Part shown: piece after piece, positions 21,806-30,373 of the stretch
Layout of the letters: the number at the start of each line of letters is the position of its first letter
Position numbering within the stretch: the stretch's first letter is position 1
Source of the DNA: Candidatus Omnitrophota bacterium
GTDB taxonomy: Bacteria > Ratteibacteria > UBA8468 > B48-G9 > JAFGKM01
Direction of reading: 5' to 3'
Assembly: GCA_023819375.1 (NCBI GenBank)
Contig: JAMWDI010000001.1
Span: 43,685-107,684, forward strand
DNA: 64,000 bases
Translations under genes and position numbers: made by a program
Notes under the pieces: generated by a model
What the model was told of the DNA's origin: nothing
The model's input: only the letters and a program-made list of their open reading frames with translations
Databases searched by the model: none

Positions 21806-22984
21806 TTCCCTAACAATTTGATAAGTATCAAAAGCAATCCTCAATTCTTCATTTGTTGGAATAACAAAAATTTTTATATTAGATTCTTCTTTACTTATTT
21901 CTCCTTCTTTTCCAACAATTTCTTTATTTTTATCTTTATCAATAATAACCCCAAATATTTCAAGATTTTCCAAGGATTTTTCTCTCACTAATGGTACATT
22001 TTCACCAATACCCCCTGTAAAAACTATAGCATCAACTTTACCAAGAACTGCCATATAACTTCCTATATATTTTTTCAATCTATAACAAAACATATCAATT
22101 GCAAGTGTCACTTTTTCATTTTTACCATAAAGTGGGAGTAAATTTCTAAAATCATTTGAAATTTCAGAAATTCCGTAAAGTCCACTTTTTTTATTTAATA
22201 TTTCACTTATTTCCGACGGTTTTAAATTTAATCCCTCAAGGCAGTAAAGGATAACTCCAGGATCTATATCACCACTTCTGGTTCCCATTATAAGTCCTTC
22301 AAGTGGGGTTAGACCCATACTCGTATCATAAGATTTCCCATTTTTGACTGCTGTAATACTACATCCATTACCGAGATGACACGTAATAACATTTATATCA
22401 TATTTACCTTTTCCCATTATTTCTGCTGTTCTCCTTGCTACATACCTATGAGAAGTCCCATGAAAACCGTACTTTCTAATTTTATATTTTTCATAAAAAC
22501 TGTAAGGAATTGCATAAAGATACGATATTTTAGGCATTGTAGTATGAAAAGCAGTATCAAAAGATGCAACTTGAACAGTATGAGGGAATAATTTCATACA
22601 GCCTTTAATTCCTGCAAGATTATGTGGATTATGAAGTGGAGCAAGAAAAGAATGTTGCTCAATTTCTTTTATGACTTCTTCTTCAATTTTAATGCTTCCA
22701 GTAAATCTTTCCCCTCCATGAACAACCCTGTGTCCAATTCCTTTAATCTCCTCTATATTTTTTATTTCATTTTCAAGCAAAGTATTAGCAATCAATTCAA
22801 TACCTTGTTCATGATTATTTATCTTCATTTCCTTTACAATATTTACTTTGCCAAAATATTTAAAAATTGAAATTTCTTCTCCAATTTTTTCAACGCTGCC
22901 ATAGGAAATTAAATTTTCTTCTGGCATTTCAAATAACTTAAATTTTATTGAAGAACTTCCACAATTGATCACTAATATTTTCAT
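21788..22984 (-). CDS. ackA: Acetate kinase
   Basis: Makes ATP from acetyl phosphate, producing acetate. At 398 aa it has normal length, with the N-terminal phosphate strand VINCGSSSIKFKLF, GHRVVHGGERF (about 88-98), the HNPHNLAGI motif, FDTAFHTTMP, GTSHRYVARR and GLTPLEGLIMGTRSGDIDPG. Pta, the preceding pathway enzyme, is encoded 1.5 kb upstream in the same run, giving a complete acetyl-CoA to acetate route. It overlaps acpP by 4 nt. Confidence 0.97.
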   Translation of the reverse strand: MKILVINCGSSSIKFKLFEMPEENLISYGSVEKIGEEISIFKYFGKVNIVKEMKINNHEQGIELIANTLLENEIKNIEEIKGIGHRVVHGGERFTGSIKIEEEVIKEIEQHSFLAPLHNPHNLAGIKGCMKLFPHTVQVASFDTAFHTTMPKISYLYAIPYSFYEKYKIRKYGFHGTSHRYVARRTAEIMGKGKYDINVITCHLGNGCSITAVKNGKSYDTSMGLTPLEGLIMGTRSGDIDPGVILYCLEGLNLKPSEISEILNKKSGLYGISEISNDFRNLLPLYGKNEKVTLAIDMFCYRLKKYIGSYMAVLGKVDAIVFTGGIGENVPLVREKSLENLEIFGVIIDKDKNKEIVGKEGEISKEESNIKIFVIPTNEELRIAFDTYQIVRESIPEK

Positions 22985-23229
22985 TTCTTTGCAAGATATT
23001 CCTTTATAAATTCAACTGCCTTTCCAACTGTTTTTACTTCAAGTGCTTTTTCTTCATCCATCTCTATACCAAATTCCTCTTCAAAAGCAGCAATCAATTC
23101 TAAACCTTGAACACTTTCAGCGCCTAAATCTTCAACAAATCTATCCTCTGGAGTAATTTTATCTTTATCTACACCAAGAACTTCTGAAACAACTTTTTTT
23201 ACCCTTTCAAGAATTTCAAGATCATTCAT
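22981..23229 (-). CDS. acpP: Acyl carrier protein
   Basis: An 82-aa acidic four-helix carrier for fatty acid chains. The phosphopantetheine serine is S39 in LGAESVQGLELI; the residue before it is Glu instead of the usual Asp. The EDRFVEDLG lead-in and the later FEEEFGIEMDEEKALEVKTV helix match ACP. Translation is coupled at both ends: 8 nt with the GlmU-like gene and 4 nt with ackA. Its position between a sugar-nucleotide enzyme and ackA, rather than beside fab genes, is unusual. Confidence 0.92.
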   Translation of the reverse strand: MNDLEILERVKKVVSEVLGVDKDKITPEDRFVEDLGAESVQGLELIAAFEEEFGIEMDEEKALEVKTVGKAVEFIKEYLAKK

Positions 23230-24499
23230 TTTTCCCTCCTTTTATTTTTTTTCTACTTTTTTCAATATAGGTTTTCCTTTCATTTTCAGTAATTTCATAT
23301 ACTTTTCTGATTACTTCCTCTTCTTCTTTAGAAAGAATTCTGTCTCTTCTCTCCATGGCTATTTTTGCAGTGTTTAAAGAATATTCAAGTCCATACCCTT
23401 TCATAAATTTTCCTCCAACAAACCAAACAAAAGAAGGGAAATATTTAGGCAATATATTTTCTGAAGTAATATTACACATAAGACCTACGATAGTCCCTGT
23501 ATTAAACAATGTTCCAATACTTGTTTTTGTATGATCACCAATAAAAGAACCTACTTTTAATTCACCTGTATCTATAGGTTTACCATTTAAGTAGACACTT
23601 ACATTGGAATAGTCATTTTTCAAATCACTATTAGTCGTTAAAGCCCCCAAATTAACAAATTCTCCTATATAACTGTGCCCAATAAATCCATCGTGATACT
23701 TATTTGAATAGGAATGAAAAATGCTTTCTTCTACTTCTCCTCCTATCCTACAAACAGGACCAAAACTGTTACCTTCTCTTATTTTTGCTCCTGGCATAAT
23801 TTGTGTTTTTTCTCCAATATATGCTGGTCCTATAATTACAGAAAATGGGAAAATTTTAACACTCTTTTCTATATAAATAGGTCCATTTGTCACATCAAGC
23901 ACTACAAAAGGATATATTTCGCTATTTTCTCCAACATAAACTTTTTCCTCTGGGCCATAAATTACTGCCTTATCAGAAACTTTCCCTAATATTCCTGATT
24001 TTTTATTTTTTTCAAACTCATATTTTATTATTTCAGAATTAAAATGTATTAAATTCCATGGATATTTAATAAGAGTCAAATCTGTCTCTTTGGATTTCAA
24101 ATTTTTCAATAAATTTCTCACGAATTCATCTATATTACCATTCCAATATTTGTTTAAAGTTTCTTTCTTTATAATACCATAAACAACATCACCATCTTTT
24201 AAGTAAATTATTTCTTCAGAAAAATCAAACTCTATATTTTTATTAACTAACCACCTTCCATTAATAAGTAAGACATCATCTTTCAAAAATTCTTCACTAT
24301 TTACTTTAAAACTAAATTTACTTTTACATAATTCTTTTAAATAATCTCTTACCCATAAAAAAATTTCTTTTTCCGGTAAAATTGAAACAATTTTGTCAAG
24401 AAGAGAACTAAACCCGCATCTCAATTCAAAAACTGGTCTTATGTAAGAAAGAGGTGTCAAATTTTTCCAATTATCATCTTCATAAATAAGTATATTCAT
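23222..24499 (-). CDS. GlmU-like sugar-1-phosphate nucleotidyltransferase/acyltransferase
   Basis: A 425-aa two-domain protein. An N-terminal nucleotidyltransferase domain begins MNILIYEDDNWKNLTPLSY, followed by hexapeptide left-handed beta-helix repeats from about residue 180 to 375 (VYVGENSEIYPFVVL, IYIEKSVKIFPFSVI, FIGHSYIGEFVNLGA). This arrangement is annotated as a GlmU-like enzyme making UDP-GlcNAc. A helical tail of about 50 residues is extra. nagB two genes upstream links it to amino-sugar metabolism. Substrates are inferred. Confidence 0.8.
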   Translation of the reverse strand: MNILIYEDDNWKNLTPLSYIRPVFELRCGFSSLLDKIVSILPEKEIFLWVRDYLKELCKSKFSFKVNSEEFLKDDVLLINGRWLVNKNIEFDFSEEIIYLKDGDVVYGIIKKETLNKYWNGNIDEFVRNLLKNLKSKETDLTLIKYPWNLIHFNSEIIKYEFEKNKKSGILGKVSDKAVIYGPEEKVYVGENSEIYPFVVLDVTNGPIYIEKSVKIFPFSVIIGPAYIGEKTQIMPGAKIREGNSFGPVCRIGGEVEESIFHSYSNKYHDGFIGHSYIGEFVNLGALTTNSDLKNDYSNVSVYLNGKPIDTGELKVGSFIGDHTKTSIGTLFNTGTIVGLMCNITSENILPKYFPSFVWFVGGKFMKGYGLEYSLNTAKIAMERRDRILSKEEEEVIRKVYEITENERKTYIEKSRKKIKGGKNE

Positions 24500-24512
24500 A
24501 CTATCCTCCTTT

Positions 24513-25487
24513 TTAAGTCATTAAACAAGTAATAACAGTCGTAATAACTATATCTCTAACTTTTGCCCCTCTTGAAAGATCACTCACTGGTTTTGCAAAA
24601 CCCTGTAAAATTGGTCCATAGGCTTCAGCATTTGCAAGATATTGTGTTATTTTATATCCAATATTACCTGCATTTAAATCAGGGAAAATTAAAACATTTG
24701 CCTTACCAGCAACAGATGAATATTCTTTTACTTTTCTCCTCGCAACTTCTTCATTTATAGCAGAATCTACTTGAAATTCTCCGTCTATATCAAATTCTTT
24801 ATATTTTTCTTTTGCTATTTTTACTGCTTTCTGAACTTTTTCTACCATAGGATGTGAAGCAGAGCCTTTTGTAGAGAAAGATAAAAAAGCAATTTTAGGA
24901 TTTTCATTCATTAACTTTTTATAATTCATTCCTGTTGTAATACCAATCTCTGCCAGTTGATTTTCGTCTGGACATATATTCACTGCACAATCTGCAAAAA
25001 AATAGATCTTACCATTGGGTAAAACCATTATAAAAAAACTTGAAGGAGTTTTTATTCCCTCAGAAAAACCTACAGTTAATGCTGCTGCTTGAATTACATT
25101 GGCTGTTGTATTAATTGCTCCACCAACCATTACATCACACTTCCCAGTATCAACCATAAGCCCACCAAAAATAAGAGGTTTTTTGACAAGTTTTTCTGCA
25201 ACATTTTTATTTACGTTTTTTCTCTTTTCACAATATTTTTCAATAAACTCTCCTAAATATTCAGAATTTTCTGGATCAATAATTTCCATATCTCCAATAT
25301 TATCAATTCCAATTTTTTCTCCTATATTTAAAATTTTGTCTTTTTTTCCAAGAAGAATAGGACTTGCAATTTTCTCTCTTAAAATTTCTGAAGATGCCAT
25401 CAAAATTCTTTCATCTTCTCCTTCTGGGAAAACAACTTTTTTATTTAAACTTTTAACTTTTTCTATAAATTCCTCTATCTTTTTCAT
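24513..25487 (-). CDS. pta: Phosphate acetyltransferase
   Basis: Converts acetyl-CoA and phosphate to acetyl phosphate. The 324-aa catalytic-domain-only form has KKVVFPEGEDERIL near the N-terminus, GGLMVDTGKCDVMVGGA (about residues 108-124), the FSTKGSASHP motif and LIFPDLNAGNIGYKITQYL (about 265-283). It works with AckA, encoded in the same operon-like run. Eukaryote-type or CobB-like N-terminal domains are absent. Confidence 0.95.
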   Translation of the reverse strand: MKKIEEFIEKVKSLNKKVVFPEGEDERILMASSEILREKIASPILLGKKDKILNIGEKIGIDNIGDMEIIDPENSEYLGEFIEKYCEKRKNVNKNVAEKLVKKPLIFGGLMVDTGKCDVMVGGAINTTANVIQAAALTVGFSEGIKTPSSFFIMVLPNGKIYFFADCAVNICPDENQLAEIGITTGMNYKKLMNENPKIAFLSFSTKGSASHPMVEKVQKAVKIAKEKYKEFDIDGEFQVDSAINEEVARRKVKEYSSVAGKANVLIFPDLNAGNIGYKITQYLANAEAYGPILQGFAKPVSDLSRGAKVRDIVITTVITCLMT

Positions 25488-25500
25488 TTTTTAATCCTTT

Positions 25501-26295
25501 TTAGAAGAGTTTAAGATTAATTTTTTTCTCTGCTTCATGTGCAAATATATAATATTCTTTTCTTCTTAATTGACTCGCCGCTTCTTCATCAAGAATAACA
25601 GTTACTTTTGGATGTAATTGCAAAGCAGATGCGGTTATCTGAGAAGTCACAGGCCCTTCAATTGCTTTTGCTACAACTTCTGCTTTTTTAACTCCATTTG
25701 CAAGCAAAATTATTTCTTTTGCTTCAAGAATAGTCCCAACTCCCATAGTTAAAGCAAATCTCGGAACATCTTCTATTTTTTCAAAAAATCTTGAATTATC
25801 TCTTATTGTTTGCTCATCAAGAGCTACAAGTCGTGTCCTGGAACTTAAAGATGAACCCGGCTCATTAAATCCTATATGTCCATCTCCTCCAATTCCAAGA
25901 ATTTGAAGATCTATACCACCTGCTTTTTTTATCATTTCTTCATATTCTCTGCAATATTCTTCTATTTTGTCCAGAGGGATTTTTCCATCTGGAACATGTG
26001 TATTTTCTTTTTTTATGTTAATTTCATTAAAAAGATTTACATCCATAAAATATCTATAACTCTGCGGATGATCTCCAGAAAGTCCATAATATTCATCAAG
26101 ATTAAAAGTAATAACTTGTGAAAAATCAAGATTTTCTTCTTTATGCATTCTTATAAGTTCTTTATAAAGACCTATAGGAGTACTGCCTGTAGCAAGACCC
26201 AAGACACAATTTGGCTTTTTAATAACCAATTCCTTCACCATCTTTGCACCTTCTTTACTCATTTCCTCATAATTTTTAACAATTATAACTCTCAT
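25501..26295 (-). CDS. nagB: Glucosamine-6-phosphate deaminase
   Basis: Converts GlcN-6-P to fructose-6-P and ammonia. At 264 aa it has normal length and carries LGLATGSTPIGLYKEL (about 33-48), VITFNLDEYYGL with the catalytic Asp (about 62-73), GGDGHIGFNEPGSS (about 133-146) and LANGVKKAEVV. The start overlaps the S1-protein end by 4 nt. It allows amino sugars to feed glycolysis and the acetate pathway encoded next door. Confidence 0.96.
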   Translation of the reverse strand: MRVIIVKNYEEMSKEGAKMVKELVIKKPNCVLGLATGSTPIGLYKELIRMHKEENLDFSQVITFNLDEYYGLSGDHPQSYRYFMDVNLFNEINIKKENTHVPDGKIPLDKIEEYCREYEEMIKKAGGIDLQILGIGGDGHIGFNEPGSSLSSRTRLVALDEQTIRDNSRFFEKIEDVPRFALTMGVGTILEAKEIILLANGVKKAEVVAKAIEGPVTSQITASALQLHPKVTVILDEEAASQLRRKEYYIFAHEAEKKINLKLF

Positions 26296-27629
26296 TTTTC
26301 CCCTCCTTTATGTGTTTTAAATTTATTTTCTATCTGTTTCATTCCAAGAGAAATTTTTCTATTTTCAGGATCAACTTCAAGAATCATCACATCTACTTTT
26401 TGTCCTTTTCTCAATACTTCTGAAGGATGTTTTATAGGATTGTTAGAAATATTAGAAATATGTAGCAAACCATCTATCCCTTTTTCAAGTTCTACAAATG
26501 CTCCAAAATCAGTAATATGACAAACTCTTCCAGTCACTATACTCCCAACAGGATATTTTTTTATAATTTCAGGCCATGGATTAGGTTCTAGTTGTTTCAA
26601 ACTAAAAGAAATTTTTTGTTCATCTTTTTTAATATCAATAACTTTAACTTTTACTGTATCTCCTGTTGCTAAAATTTCAGATGGATGCTTAATTCTTCCT
26701 GTCCAAGACAATTCTGATATATGTAATAACCCTTCAACCCCTTCTTCAAGTTTTATAAAAGCGCCATAATCAGTAATATTAACAACCTTTCCTTCAACAA
26801 TAGAACCTACAGGATATTTTTCTTCAATTCTGTCCCAAGGATTTGGTGTTTTTTGTTTTAAACCAAATGAAACGACTTGCTTTTCCATATCCACATCAAG
26901 AACAACTACTTCAATTTTTTCTCCTACAGTCAAAATTTGAGAAGGATGACTTATTCTTCCCCAACTCATATCATTAATATGCAAAAGTCCAATTATTCCA
27001 TATTCAATTTCAATAAAAGCCCCATAATCCACAATATTTTTAACTATGCCAGAGACAAGTTGATTTTTAGATAAATTTTTTAAATATTCAATTTTCTGTC
27101 TTTCCTTTTCTTCCTCAAGATATTTTTTTCTTGAAACAACAATATTTTTTCTTAGACTATCAAGTTTCAAAATTTTAAAGAATGATTTTAATCCAATATA
27201 CTCATTTGGATTTTTTATGGGAACAATATCTGTTTGAGACGATGGTAAGAAAGCAGTAACACCTATATCAACTCTATATCCACCCTTAACCCTCTTAAAA
27301 ATAACTCCTTCTATCGGTAAATCACTCTTATATTTTTCTTCTATTTTTTCCCAGTTAAGTAAAATATCCGCTTTTTCCTTTGAAAGAGGAATAAAACCAT
27401 TTGAATCAGGTTCTAAAGAATCAATCACAACAAAAACTTCTTCTCCTATTTGTAAATTATCTTTTTTCCCTTTAAATTCATCTCTTGGAGTTATGCCTTC
27501 CGATTTAAAACCTATATCAATCACAACTTCTTCATTCATAATATTTATAATCTTTCCCTTTACAAGAGAGCCAGGTTTAAAACTTGCTATTTTTTCTTCA
27601 AGTAATTTATTAACCTGCTCTTTAACCAT
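26292..27629 (-). CDS. rpsA: 30S ribosomal protein S1-like, five S1 domains
   Basis: An RNA-binding protein of 445 aa with five OB-type S1 domains, at about residues 19-84, 102-168, 188-256, 274-342 and 360-428. The last three are canonical (VDYGAFIEIEYGIIGLLH, ITDYGAFIKLEEGVEGLLH, ITDFGAFVELEKGIDGLLH); the first two are more divergent, like the ribosome-binding domains of S1. E. coli S1 has six domains. Its Shine-Dalgarno (GGAGG) lies inside the last codons of ispH. In some Clostridia IspH and S1 are one fused protein. Confidence 0.9.
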   Translation of the reverse strand: MVKEQVNKLLEEKIASFKPGSLVKGKIINIMNEEVVIDIGFKSEGITPRDEFKGKKDNLQIGEEVFVVIDSLEPDSNGFIPLSKEKADILLNWEKIEEKYKSDLPIEGVIFKRVKGGYRVDIGVTAFLPSSQTDIVPIKNPNEYIGLKSFFKILKLDSLRKNIVVSRKKYLEEEKERQKIEYLKNLSKNQLVSGIVKNIVDYGAFIEIEYGIIGLLHINDMSWGRISHPSQILTVGEKIEVVVLDVDMEKQVVSFGLKQKTPNPWDRIEEKYPVGSIVEGKVVNITDYGAFIKLEEGVEGLLHISELSWTGRIKHPSEILATGDTVKVKVIDIKKDEQKISFSLKQLEPNPWPEIIKKYPVGSIVTGRVCHITDFGAFVELEKGIDGLLHISNISNNPIKHPSEVLRKGQKVDVMILEVDPENRKISLGMKQIENKFKTHKGGEK

Positions 27630-27630
27630 T

Positions 27631-28491
27631 TTACTTTACCTCCTCATATTTCTTTTTTCTAAAATACTCAATTACATCATTTATAAAAAAATTAGGTGTT
27701 GAAGTTCCTGAAACAATACCTATATTTTTAAATTTATTTAAATTAATTTTACATAAATCTAAAAAATTTTCAACATAAAATGTGTTTGAACAAAATTTTC
27801 TACATGTCTCATAAAGTTTCCTTGTATTTGAACTCTCCTTGCTCCCTAAAACAAAAACAGCATCAACTCTTTTTGCTATTTCCATAGATTCTTTTTCTCT
27901 TTCTTCTGTTACCTTACAAATTGTATTAATAACCAATATTTCTTTTACATCAATTTTTTTAACAATATCTTTTACAACTTGAAGATAATCATTAAAATTT
28001 AAAGTAGTCTGTCCAATTACTACAACTTTTTTTAATCTTTTACTTTTGATTTTCTCAAAATCAACTTTATCTTCCAAAACATCTATTTTTTCCCCACAAC
28101 TTTTAATACCAAGAACTTCAGGATGTGTTTTATTACCTATAATTATAATATGATATCCTCTTTTAATAAAATTTTCAACATAATGATGAATTTTTTTTAC
28201 AAAAGGACAGGTCATATCAAAAATTTTTTTATTATTTTTTTTTAGTTCTTCCAATTCTTTTTTAGGAAGTCCATGGGATCTAACAAGAAAATAATCTCCT
28301 TTAACATCTTTCACTGAAGAACATATTATTAATCCTTTCTTTTTTAATCTTTCAATTACAAGTGGATTATGGACTATATCACCAATTGTATATAACTGAG
28401 GAATTTCTTCAAGCAATTTCTCTGCTGTTTCAACTGCTCTTTTTACTCCAAAACAAAAACCGATATTTTTTGCAATAAACATTCTTTTCAT
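27631..28491 (-). CDS. ispH: 4-hydroxy-3-methylbut-2-enyl diphosphate reductase
   Basis: The last enzyme of the MEP isoprenoid route, making IPP and DMAPP with a 4Fe-4S cluster. The three cluster cysteines are in NIGFCFGVKRAVE (about C13), FDMTCPFVKKIHH (about C95) and INTICKVTEERE (about C190). The HGLPKKE, KTHPEVLG and SGTSTPN substrate motifs are also present. At 286 aa it has normal length. It overlaps plsC by 4 nt and is followed after 1 nt by the S1 gene, a widespread plsC-ispH-S1 order. Confidence 0.96.
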   Translation of the reverse strand: MKRMFIAKNIGFCFGVKRAVETAEKLLEEIPQLYTIGDIVHNPLVIERLKKKGLIICSSVKDVKGDYFLVRSHGLPKKELEELKKNNKKIFDMTCPFVKKIHHYVENFIKRGYHIIIIGNKTHPEVLGIKSCGEKIDVLEDKVDFEKIKSKRLKKVVVIGQTTLNFNDYLQVVKDIVKKIDVKEILVINTICKVTEEREKESMEIAKRVDAVFVLGSKESSNTRKLYETCRKFCSNTFYVENFLDLCKINLNKFKNIGIVSGTSTPNFFINDVIEYFRKKKYEEVK

Positions 28492-29075
28492 TTTAATTTT
28501 TTTATTTCCTCCATCACTTTTTTAGCAACTTCTTTATAATCTTGTTCAATAAAATAAAGAGGTTTACCAATTATTACCTTAATTTTCCCTAATCTTATAA
28601 ATTTTCTATCCACAGGTAAAATTTTATCTGTTCCAATCAACCTAACAGGAATAATTGGAACTCTGCTTTTTATGGCAAGAAAACCAATACCAGGTTTTCC
28701 TTCTTTTATCAATCCATTTTTACTTCTTGTTCCTTCAGGAAAAATCACAATCCCCTGCCCTTTTTTTAATATTTCAAGCCCTTTTCTTAAAGTCAGAGAA
28801 ATAGAGCCTTCTCTTTCAATAGGAATTGCACCAAGTAATTTAATTAACAAAGAAAAGCCTTTTATTTTAAATAATGAACTTTTAGCAAAATAATAAAGTT
28901 TTCGTGGACAAACATAACCAATTGTTGGAGGATCAAGATAACTTAAATGATTTGAAGCGACAATAAATCCACCTTTTTTGGGAAAGTTTTCTTTTCCTTT
29001 AACTTCAATTAAAAAAAATAAATTATAAACAAAAAAACCTATAAACTTGGCAAACAAATAGACAAAATTTTTCAT
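28488..29075 (-). CDS. plsC: 1-acyl-sn-glycerol-3-phosphate acyltransferase
   Basis: Acylates lysophosphatidate to phosphatidate at the inner membrane. The 195-aa chain has an N-terminal hydrophobic helix (about 3-22), the catalytic HxxxxD motif NHLSYLDPP (about 42-50), the EREGS segment and the FPEGTRSKNG motif (about 115-124), followed by PIIPVRLIG. All four family blocks are in order. Coupled by ATGA overlaps to the TPR-like gene upstream and to ispH downstream. Confidence 0.92.
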   Translation of the reverse strand: MKNFVYLFAKFIGFFVYNLFFLIEVKGKENFPKKGGFIVASNHLSYLDPPTIGYVCPRKLYYFAKSSLFKIKGFSLLIKLLGAIPIEREGSISLTLRKGLEILKKGQGIVIFPEGTRSKNGLIKEGKPGIGFLAIKSRVPIIPVRLIGTDKILPVDRKFIRLGKIKVIIGKPLYFIEQDYKEVAKKVMEEIKKLK

Positions 29076-29434
29076 TTTTTAAAAAAACTATTTATTTCTT
29101 CAAATTTTTTATTTTTTCTAAGATTTTCAAGTTCAGGATCTTTCTTTATATATTTTTTATCCTCAAAGCCTAAAACAATTGCAATTTTTAAATTTTTCAA
29201 AGAATTTTCAATATCTCCTAACATAGAGTAATCACAGGCAAGATTATAATATGACACTGCGTCAAAATTCATCAATTGTGTAATTTTTTTATCCAATTCT
29301 AAAACTTTCTTATAATTTTTAAAATGTAAAAATATTCTGGATAATTGAAAAAGTGCTTCTACAAAATTAGAATTTATTTTTATTAACTTTTCATATAACT
29401 TTTTTTCTTCAAGAATTCTTCTTTCCTTTGACAT
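29072..29434 (-). CDS. TPR-like repeat protein
   Basis: A helical protein of about 120 aa with tetratricopeptide-like helix pairs: LYEKLIKINSNFVEALFQLS, then YKKVLELDKKITQLMNFDAVSYYNLA, then GDIENSLKNLKIAIVLG, and a final DPELENLRKNKKFEEI capping helix. It is probably a protein-binding scaffold. An in-frame ATG at 29461 exists, but ATG 29434 (MSKERRILEE) leaves space for the stop of the small upstream gene, so I choose it. There is no signal peptide. Partner unknown. Confidence 0.65.
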   Translation of the reverse strand: MSKERRILEEKKLYEKLIKINSNFVEALFQLSRIFLHFKNYKKVLELDKKITQLMNFDAVSYYNLACDYSMLGDIENSLKNLKIAIVLGFEDKKYIKKDPELENLRKNKKFEEINSFFKK

Positions 29435-29441
29435 TTTTGTA

Positions 29442-29612
29442 TTAAAAGAAATAAGCCACAAGTATCACAAAGAAAAGAAAAAAGAAAAGAATCATTTTTA
29501 TTTTATATCTTTTACCAACAGGCAATCGCTTTGTGAAAATATATCCTATAAATGAATATACACTAAGCCCTGCTAAAAATCCTATCAAAATAGCAAATAT
29601 TTTTATTTTCAT
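29442..29612 (-). CDS. 56-aa membrane protein, unknown
   Basis: A small gene found by reading the gap. The ATG (29612-29610) overlaps the stop of the upstream 86-aa gene as ATGA. The product starts MKIKIFAILIGFLAGLSVYSF, has a basic loop KRLPVGKRYKIK and a second hydrophobic helix MILFFFLFFVILVAYFF, so it is a two-helix inner-membrane hairpin. It ends 8 nt before the TPR-like gene. Position and topology support a real gene; no family is recognised. Confidence 0.6.
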   Translation of the reverse strand: MKIKIFAILIGFLAGLSVYSFIGYIFTKRLPVGKRYKIKMILFFFLFFVILVAYFF

Positions 29613-29869
29613 TTTTCAATAATATCATCAAGTAATGTAATTGCAACTATTTTAGATTTCAAAACTTTAACCATTTTCCTGTTTGGCACTATTCCATCCT
29701 TTTTCACCATCATTAAATATTCTTGTTTGCTCAAAGATGTTTCTGAGATATCAAAAGCATCTACATCTTCTAAACAAATATAAAGTTCGTCTTCACTTAC
29801 AAATTTACCTATATAAATCCAACTTGAGCAAGTATCAACAACTATTTTTTTGTTTTTAAAAGACTTCAT
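29609..29869 (-). CDS. Conserved small beta protein, unknown
   Basis: An 86-aa protein predicted as a small barrel: alternating strands VVVDT-type (KIVVDTCSSWIYIGKF), LYICLEDVDAFD, the loop TSLSKQEYLMMVKKDG, NRKMVKVLKSKIVAITLLDDIIEK. I recall similar uncharacterised proteins in planctomycetes and relatives, with the ending SISLLDDVIE; this is memory, not a search. The shape is reminiscent of Sm/SH3 barrels. It lies 3 nt downstream of dtd and is followed by the small membrane protein. Confidence 0.6.
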   Translation of the reverse strand: MKSFKNKKIVVDTCSSWIYIGKFVSEDELYICLEDVDAFDISETSLSKQEYLMMVKKDGIVPNRKMVKVLKSKIVAITLLDDIIEK

Positions 29870-29872
29870 AAT

Positions 29873-30310
29873 TTATTTTTCTAAAATTAACGTACATGGA
29901 CCATCATTCACAATTTCAACCAACATTTTCGCCCCAAATTTTCCTTCTACTATTTTGATATTACTTTTTTTCATTTTTTCAACAAATTTTTCAAAAAATA
30001 ATCTTGCTATTTTGGGTTCTTCAGCATTTGTAAAATCAGGCCTATTCCCTTTTAAACAATCACCATATAGAGTAAATTGAGGGACTATCATAATTTCACC
30101 CTTTATTTCAACTACAGAATAATTCATTTTTCCGTTTTCATCTTCAAATATCCTTAAGGAAAGAATTTTTTTTACAAAATAATCTATTTTATCTTCGGTA
30201 TCATTCTTTTTTATACCAACAAAAACAACCAAACCTTTTCCAATTTCACCTTTAAATATTTCATTAATGTATAATCTTGCTTTTTTTACTCTTTGAATCA
30301 ATACTTTCAT
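29873..30310 (-). CDS. dtd: D-aminoacyl-tRNA deacylase
   Basis: Removes D-amino acids (and glycine) mischarged on tRNA. The 145-aa chain has MKVLIQRVKKARLYI at the start, the catalytic VPQFTLYGD motif (about residues 77-85; SQFTLYAD in most bacteria) and the C-terminal NDGPCTLILEK (NDGPVT usual) with the cross-subunit Gly-Pro. It is the first gene of the long minus-strand run to ackA and has its own promoter. Confidence 0.94.
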   Translation of the reverse strand: MKVLIQRVKKARLYINEIFKGEIGKGLVVFVGIKKNDTEDKIDYFVKKILSLRIFEDENGKMNYSVVEIKGEIMIVPQFTLYGDCLKGNRPDFTNAEEPKIARLFFEKFVEKMKKSNIKIVEGKFGAKMLVEIVNDGPCTLILEK

Positions 30311-30323
30311 TTTTTAATTTTAT

Positions 30324-30352
30324 AATATATAATAATTTGACCGATTTATCAA
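30324..30352 (-). promoter_or_regulatory. Promoter of dtd operon
   Basis: TTGATA (30352-30347), a 17-nt spacer and TATATT (30329-30324) lie 13 nt upstream of the dtd ATG. It overlaps the divergent dapF promoter. The predicted 5' untranslated region is only about six bases. Confidence 0.5.
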
Positions 30353-30365
30353 ATAAAAATATAAT
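30337..30365 (+). promoter_or_regulatory. Promoter of dapF operon (leaderless type)
   Basis: TTGACC (30337-30342), a 17-nt spacer and perfect TATAAT (30360-30365) end 8 nt before the dapF ATG at 30374. The transcript should start within one or two bases of the ATG. Confidence 0.62.
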
Positions 30366-30373
30366 TTAAAACT

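Noticed and set aside
25099..25494. 131-codon plus-strand frame opposite pta
   Set aside because: Shadow of conserved Pta codons; Ser/Ile/Phe-rich translation and no start signal.
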